From an uncultured Microcaldota archaeon (GTDB lineage Archaea; Micrarchaeota; Micrarchaeia; Anstonellales; Anstonellaceae), in NCBI GenBank assembly GCA_903923795.1, contig CAIXYX010000146.1, positions 1-26,759 of the forward strand: a stretch of 26,759 nt of DNA, read 5' to 3'. Position 1 is the first letter of the stretch. Every line of letters begins with the position of its first letter. The notes beneath the pieces are model-generated. The model was given only the letters and a program-made list of their open reading frames with translations. It had not been told where the DNA came from and searched no databases. Below, piece after piece: positions 22,004 through 26,759 of this stretch. Made by a program: the position numbers and the translations under genes.

Positions 22004-23235
22004 CAGTTCGTCTCCCGTTCATTCTGTTTTTCGTAATACGCTTTGAGATGATGGAGCTTCTTCACCGCGTCATACACTCCCATATAATTCTCCATCTCAT
22101 TGAGCAGGTCGGGGTCCGCGGCTTTTGCCCACGCGGGCTTTTGCTGCGGAGTGTTCGGCAATTCGATATCTGCCGCTCTGCTCCGGCCCGGCGTGGCCGG
22201 GCTGAATATATCTGTTGTGGCCAGCGTGTTGGACAACTGCGCCTCGAGGAGACTTTCGTATGGTTTGGCGTTCGGGTCCTGCCTCTTGAGGCTGGCGTTC
22301 ACGCGCTTGAGCAGGTCTTTCTCATATGCTTGGACCTTTTCGATGATTTTCTCGCTGTATTTGAGCGGGTCATCGATTTTGCGGAGGTTCTCCTGTTCCG
22401 ACGGCGTGCCCAAGACGGACACATGGCGCGCATTTTGGTCCTGAGGCCGGTACGGGATTCCGTTCGTGAACGGGGCCGGGAGTTCGGGGGTTATGCTCTC
22501 ATCGATGCGCTTGGCCAGATATTCCTCATATCTTGCCGGCATCGATATCTCCGCCGGCGGCTCGTCCTTCGCGCCTTTCTCTATCCATTTCTCCATCTCC
22601 TGCTCATGGAGCTCTTGCGCATGGTTCAGCGCGCGGCCATAATCCGCAGCTCCGGACTGGTCATACAATTCTTCCAGCTCCTGCTGTTTTTTCATGTCCG
22701 CGCCGCTGCCCGGCCTTGCGTATTTGAGCGGAGTGTCCATGTAATTGCTGAAGAGGGAGATTGAGAGCCACTGCATTCCGCCCTCCTTGCCGAATGGTTT
22801 TGTCTTGCCAAACAGGCTGAAATAGTTCAGGCCATCCAGCGCCTTCTCTATCCCGTTGCCCAACTGGCTGGTGATGGGGTCAAAGACCAGATGGCGGTCG
22901 GCCTGCGAAGATGTGAGGTATTCGGTGCATTTCGTTGAGTTGTCTTCAGGCGCCGTCGCAGCGAGGACAACCGCTTTTTTGGCGTCATCCCCATAGAGCT
23001 TGCGCCCAAGCGAATCATAATCCATCTTCACTTCCTTGAGTTTGCCGGTCTGCTTGTTGAATTCGGCCGTGCCTATGGGAACGCTGCCGTCATACACTGT
23101 CGATTCGCGCACAGTGCAGGCAGTTCCATTCACCAGGATTATCTGATCCCCGCTGCGCTCGAACTGCTTTGCTTTCCAATACTCGCCGTGCGCGCCCGAT
23201 ATGCGGCCAGTGTCGCGGATGACGACTTTGGCCAT
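22003..23235 (-). CDS. 410-aa frame, probably the C-terminal part of the 1216-aa protein
   Basis: The frame is open from shortly before ATG 23235 and encodes a cytoplasmic-looking protein. Its beta-type start (GDQIILVNGTACTVRES, then FNKQTGKLKEV) echoes segments of the upstream protein. A charged helical part follows (about 180-335, with KKQQELEELYDQ and YSEKIIEKVQAYEKDLLKR), then a Pro-rich linker and a final helix. The upstream frame overlaps it by 146 bp in another register. The upstream tail there (RHPRHWPHIGRARR) looks like out-of-frame reading, while the 410-aa frame has normal composition. No Shine-Dalgarno is seen before ATG 23235. I therefore favour a +1 shift at the G6 run (23265-23270) joining both into one protein of about 1580 residues. 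A separate gene starting at 23235 remains possible. Confidence 0.7.
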   Translation of the reverse strand: MAKVVIRDTGRISGAHGEYWKAKQFERSGDQIILVNGTACTVRESTVYDGSVPIGTAEFNKQTGKLKEVKMDYDSLGRKLYGDDAKKAVVLAATAPEDNSTKCTEYLTSSQADRHLVFDPITSQLGNGIEKALDGLNYFSLFGKTKPFGKEGGMQWLSISLFSNYMDTPLKYARPGSGADMKKQQELEELYDQSGAADYGRALNHAQELHEQEMEKWIEKGAKDEPPAEISMPARYEEYLAKRIDESITPELPAPFTNGIPYRPQDQNARHVSVLGTPSEQENLRKIDDPLKYSEKIIEKVQAYEKDLLKRVNASLKRQDPNAKPYESLLEAQLSNTLATTDIFSPATPGRSRAADIELPNTPQQKPAWAKAADPDLLNEMENYMGVYDAVKKLHHLKAYYEKQNERETN

Positions 23236-26200
23236 TCCGCTGCGCGTCGATGCGCCCTTGCCCGCCCCCCTGTGTCAGGTTTGCCCCGACCCCGTCAATT
23301 GCATATGTCGAGCCGCGGAAGGTGAATTCCTTGACAGAAGTCTTCTCATCTGCCTTTGACGGATTATTCTTGTCGGGTAGATAAGCAACTGCCTGACCTT
23401 TCTCATCCCGCTTGATGATGGCGAGCGTGCGCGGAGCGTCTGGTTTTGTGTTGTCGAGGACATACTGCGTCTTTTGGTCTATTGTTGTCGCGATGACCAG
23501 ATTGGCTCCCTTGTCTCCTGCGCTTGCATTGGAGTCGACGCCGCTCTTTGTCGTGATGGTGACCTCCATGTTCTTGCCGCCGATGGTCATCATGGTCGGG
23601 GCAACGAAATTGTCTGTATTGAGTTTCGGCGCGAGATAGAGGATCTCACCGCTCATTTGCTGGTCGCCGATGCCTATCGCGTTGCCAAAAGCTTTGGTTT
23701 TGGCGGACAGCCAAGAAGAAGTGCTGATGGCGAATTCTGTTCCGTGGTAAGTGAAAGAGCTGTTCTTGATGCCCGCGCCGCCGGCATTGCTGATACCCAA
23801 TATCATGTCCTGGTCATTGGTGACGACCTTCTCTCCTTTCTCGCCGATGATAAAGCCTGTGCCGCGGTTGATTATGGCATGGACATCATTGCTGGTTATT
23901 TTGTACTCAAGAGTACCCATTGAATCCATCGAACGGGCCGCTTCTGCCACCACCTGCAAATTGATGTTTCGGCTCAAGTCCCGGCAGGTGAGCACCACCA
24001 AATCCTTCTCGCCATTCACTCCCTTGTTCACGACACTGACATTGAATGTGAGATTCTCCACTCCCCCGCCATTGACATTTTTGAGATTCACCTCCATGCC
24101 CACTGTGACTCCAGATGCCGGCTTCTGCTTCTTCTCCTTGCCGTCAGGTGTGAGGATATTCATGCCTCCCTGCCCGGAGATGCCGGCCTCGCTGAATGAG
24201 AACATCGAAGTGAGTGTCGCATCCATCTTATCAAGAGCTCTCGAGACAAGCCCGGGCTTGCTCACTGTGCGGACTCCCTTGCCCTGCTGAACTGTTTTCT
24301 CCACTGCGCCAGATTCCTGCCCTGTGATTTTCGTCATGACGCCCGAATCGCTGATTGTGTAGCTCCATCCATTGCGCAAATAATCCCCGTTATCCCCGTT
24401 CTTGTCATCCTCTTTCTTGCCGGCGTCCTGCGTCATGGTGATGATGCCAGTCTCGGGGTCATAATCCCCGACCTGCTTGAGCTTGCCATCCGCCTTGTCC
24501 TTGAAATAAAAGCCCGTGGCTGTGAGATAATATGTTTGGTCATTGTAGCTGACTGATCTCGTGGCCTCCTCGATGCGGGGCATGCCTCTGGAGCTGAACG
24601 CATTGGCCCCCACCATGCCCAAGCCGACGACCGGCATGAGCGCGGTTTTGAGAAGCTCGAAGAAATTTAGTTTGCCCTGCGCGAAAAGGCCTATCGAATC
24701 TATGACCGAGCCGACGTGGTTTGTGAATGCCGCGCTGCCTTTCATCTCCTCGAGACGGCCGTTGATGAGGATGAACGAGCCCTGGCTCATGTAATTGCCG
24801 AACGCCTGGTAGCGGTTGAGGAAGCCATCGATGCTCTTTGACGGGTCCAGCACTGTCCAATTCACGCCGCTGTCGTCTTTGTAGGAACAGACCGCCGGGC
24901 CGTCCTGTCCATTGGGCCGACTTACCCAGCCGACCTCTGCTCCGTCGAGTTTGACGGCATATCCATTGGTCATTGTGGATGATTCTACCTTCAGTCTGCT
25001 CTTATCCACGTGCAGCACATCGGCCAACTGCCCCGCCATAATACTGGCCTTGTCATAATCAGACGGGCCGCGCAATGCCGCCATCTGGGTTTCCTTCGCG
25101 CCTGCCTGCTCTCCGAGTTTTTTGGCTTCGGCCTCTTTGTTCAGCGCACCCGTGGCGTCTCCGCTTGCCCACAGGCCGGCGGCCTCTTTTTTCAGCACGT
25201 CTGCTTTGTTCCGCAGGTTACCTGCCTCTTTCTCCAGCCCGGTGAGTTTGTCTTTCTTGCCCAAATCGATATTCTTCTGCATGGCCTCCAAACCGCTCGA
25301 CATGCCTGTTGAGAGCGCTCTGGTGCCCTGACTGACCGCTTCCTTGCCCGCATGCGTCATGGCTACTTTGCCGAACTTGCCGCCAGCGAGCACTCCGGCC
25401 GCGCCGAGCACCATCCCCTCCATGGCTTTCTGCCCGACTGTGTTGATTGCGCCCATAAGCGAGAAGCCGGTCTTGCCCTCCGCTCTGTCCGCTTTCATCT
25501 TGTCCGCAGACTGGAAAGTGATGGCTCCATAAAGACTGTCCGAACCCGCGCTGACCAAATCTCCGACGCTCTTTGAGACAAATCCCTGCTTCGAGGCGGC
25601 CTTCATATTGTCCTTCTTCACCTCGCCGGCAGTCTTGATGACATCCCCTTTCTTGACCACGACATTGCCTTTGTCATCCTTGATATCTTCTTTCGCTGTC
25701 ACATCCTCTGTGCTTGAGACTGCCGCCCCCACCATGCTGCCCGCCTTGTCCACTGCATCGAGCACCGAGGCCGGATTCACCGAAACATTTTGAGTTATGG
25801 GCGTGTATGCGCCGGCTGCCCGATTCATGCGCACGCTTCTCGCCACGCCGAAGTCGAAGAACATGAGCGGGTTTCTTCCCGAGATGAATGAGGCCGAGAA
25901 GAGAAGCCCGAAAACGAGCGCGAGGCCCCAGCAGAACGAGGTCTGCGAGTCGGAGGGCTGGTTATTGCAAATCGTCACGGATTCAGCAGAGGAGCGGTAG
26001 TCATTTCCGAGGTCTTGGTTGGAGAGCGAACCATGCACAGTGTTCTGCGCCGCGCCGGTGCAATCTTTCAGAAGCGGATTCTTCCAGTCGAGTCTGGTGA
26101 TGGGTTTGCCATTGTCGTCAGCCAATCCCGCGCATTCGGCCATCGTCGTCTGCCCGTCCTCGAGCGTATTGTCTTTTGTGTATGGACAAAACACGGTTCT

Positions 26201-26740
26201 CACTTGCGAGCATGTGGCGCCGGGCGGGTAATTCACTTTGGCAGAAACAGTTCCGTCAGCGCCCGTCACCATCTTGCATGATTTGGCCAGGCCATTGCCC
26301 CACGTGAGTATGACCAGTCCGCCCTCGACGCCTGCCGAGTTGGGGATGGATGGCGCGGCGAGGGATGCAGAAGACGAAGACCTGATTGGGGAAAACTGTT
26401 TGGGCGATGAAGGCAAATTGTTCGGGACGGGTTTGATGGAACAGGTTTGTTTGTCTGGAGCAGGTGCGGGAGTCATGTCCATTGTTGGCTGTGCATATGC
26501 CGAGAAAGAAACATCTGAATTGGCGTGCGGACCAAGAGTTACGGTCAACGAATACACATATACGCTGATGTCACAGTAGGCGTTCGGCGTTGCTGTCGGA
26601 TGGCAGTCTGAACCCATCTGTATGAAAGTCGCTTTGGCGTCTGGCGGGCAGATGGGAGCGGCTGCTAATGCCAGAGGCAAGACGGCCATAATCGCCATTA
26701 TGGCGACTGCCAGATGAGCGACGGGGACACGACGTGACAT
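23090..26740 (-). CDS. Signal-peptide single-pass membrane protein with a large cytoplasmic part (1216-aa frame, probably frameshifted at its end)
   Basis: This is the first gene of the block inside the window. A signal peptide (1-28) precedes a Cys-containing ectodomain (29-268, about 11 cysteines). One TM (270-288) leads to a cytoplasmic region of over 850 residues. That region has Ala/Gly-rich helices (425-480), a coiled-coil-like stretch (495-555, with LTGLEKEAGNLRNKADVLKK), a hydrophobic helix (693-713) that could re-enter the membrane, and beta-rich repeats from about 725 onward. No nucleotide-binding motif is visible. From about residue 1158 the sequence turns into an Arg/His-rich reading that is a shadow of the 410-aa frame, so the native product probably leaves this frame at the G6 run. 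ATG 26740 is preceded by an in-frame TAA 9 bp upstream, which limits the start. I do not recognise the family. Confidence 0.75.
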   Translation of the reverse strand: MSRRVPVAHLAVAIMAIMAVLPLALAAAPICPPDAKATFIQMGSDCHPTATPNAYCDISVYVYSLTVTLGPHANSDVSFSAYAQPTMDMTPAPAPDKQTCSIKPVPNNLPSSPKQFSPIRSSSSASLAAPSIPNSAGVEGGLVILTWGNGLAKSCKMVTGADGTVSAKVNYPPGATCSQVRTVFCPYTKDNTLEDGQTTMAECAGLADDNGKPITRLDWKNPLLKDCTGAAQNTVHGSLSNQDLGNDYRSSAESVTICNNQPSDSQTSFCWGLALVFGLLFSASFISGRNPLMFFDFGVARSVRMNRAAGAYTPITQNVSVNPASVLDAVDKAGSMVGAAVSSTEDVTAKEDIKDDKGNVVVKKGDVIKTAGEVKKDNMKAASKQGFVSKSVGDLVSAGSDSLYGAITFQSADKMKADRAEGKTGFSLMGAINTVGQKAMEGMVLGAAGVLAGGKFGKVAMTHAGKEAVSQGTRALSTGMSSGLEAMQKNIDLGKKDKLTGLEKEAGNLRNKADVLKKEAAGLWASGDATGALNKEAEAKKLGEQAGAKETQMAALRGPSDYDKASIMAGQLADVLHVDKSRLKVESSTMTNGYAVKLDGAEVGWVSRPNGQDGPAVCSYKDDSGVNWTVLDPSKSIDGFLNRYQAFGNYMSQGSFILINGRLEEMKGSAAFTNHVGSVIDSIGLFAQGKLNFFELLKTALMPVVGLGMVGANAFSSRGMPRIEEATRSVSYNDQTYYLTATGFYFKDKADGKLKQVGDYDPETGIITMTQDAGKKEDDKNGDNGDYLRNGWSYTISDSGVMTKITGQESGAVEKTVQQGKGVRTVSKPGLVSRALDKMDATLTSMFSFSEAGISGQGGMNILTPDGKEKKQKPASGVTVGMEVNLKNVNGGGVENLTFNVSVVNKGVNGEKDLVVLTCRDLSRNINLQVVAEAARSMDSMGTLEYKITSNDVHAIINRGTGFIIGEKGEKVVTNDQDMILGISNAGGAGIKNSSFTYHGTEFAISTSSWLSAKTKAFGNAIGIGDQQMSGEILYLAPKLNTDNFVAPTMMTIGGKNMEVTITTKSGVDSNASAGDKGANLVIATTIDQKTQYVLDNTKPDAPRTLAIIKRDEKGQAVAYLPDKNNPSKADEKTSVKEFTFRGSTYAIDGVGANLTQGGGQGRIDAQRNGQSRHPRHWPHIGRARRVLESKAVRAQRGSDNPGEWNCLHCARIDSV
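23265..23270 (-). other. G6 run at the junction of the 1216-aa and 410-aa frames
   Basis: On the minus strand the sequence is ACACAGGGGGGCGGGCAAGG. Removing one G (or a +1 ribosomal slip) changes the reading from QGGGQGRID to QGAGKGAST and connects, without a stop, through SGMAKVVIRD to the 410-aa frame. The two frames overlap only between the TGA in the downstream register just before the run and the end of the upstream frame at 23090. The cause may be a homopolymer sequencing error, a recent mutation or programmed frameshifting. The sequence alone does not decide. Confidence 0.55.
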
Positions 26741-26759
26741 CCAATCGGCTTATGATGAT

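Noticed and set aside
21916..22764. 282-codon plus-strand frame opposite the 410-aa frame
   Set aside because: Antisense shadow with no promoter and Arg/Cys-rich composition.
1..26759. CRISPR array, rRNA genes, insertion sequences
   Set aside because: No regularly spaced direct repeats, no rRNA-like conserved segments and no transposase-like reading frame were found on either strand.

Overview
The window reads as a piece of an archaeal chromosome of moderate to high GC. The evidence is a DUF2070-family membrane protein, an NMD3-like zinc-finger protein, a tRNA-His with a bulge-helix-bulge intron, and TATA boxes placed so that transcripts would be leaderless or nearly so. No rRNA or other lineage marker is present. 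The giant cysteine-rich surface proteins and compact gene packing make me lean towards a DPANN-type lineage, but this is an inference of low to moderate confidence.

Left part (1-3460), chromosomal housekeeping: the 5' end of a probable AAA-type ATPase gene leaves the window on the minus strand and is preceded by a near-perfect 30-bp inverted repeat. Next come a minus-strand pair (a 70-residue protein followed by DUF2070) and a divergent plus-strand NMD3-like gene. One symmetric TATA box lies correctly for both directions. A strong GC hairpin separates NMD3 from the convergent tRNA-His gene.

Right part (3560-26740), one co-directional block of about 23 kb on the minus strand: every junction from 23235 to 3560 is an overlap of 1-4 bp or a gap of at most 6 bp, so it is very probably one transcription unit. 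In transcription order it encodes: a signal-peptide protein with a small ectodomain, one membrane segment and a very long cytoplasmic part; its probable continuation in another frame (410 aa); a 303-aa cytoplasmic helical protein; six paralogous polytopic membrane proteins (394, 367, 1507, 422, 1115 and 416 aa); and a 1614-aa cysteine-rich lipoprotein.

The six membrane proteins share one scaffold: a K-x-E motif between TM1 and TM2, an R-x5-R-x2-G-x14-P motif linking TM3 and TM4, and (in five of six) an LG-type acidic tail after TM5. Two copies carry huge extracellular domains, inserted at different places but always on the outer face: six Ig-like repeats with a cysteine pair in one, and eleven CPxxCR modules in the other. 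Together with the lipoprotein this looks like an envelope-spanning surface machine. A VirB6/TrbL-like channel for secretion or DNA transfer, or a cell-cell attachment organ, are the readings I consider. I recognise no described system with this composition; no ATPase of the system is visible, and it may lie beyond 26759.
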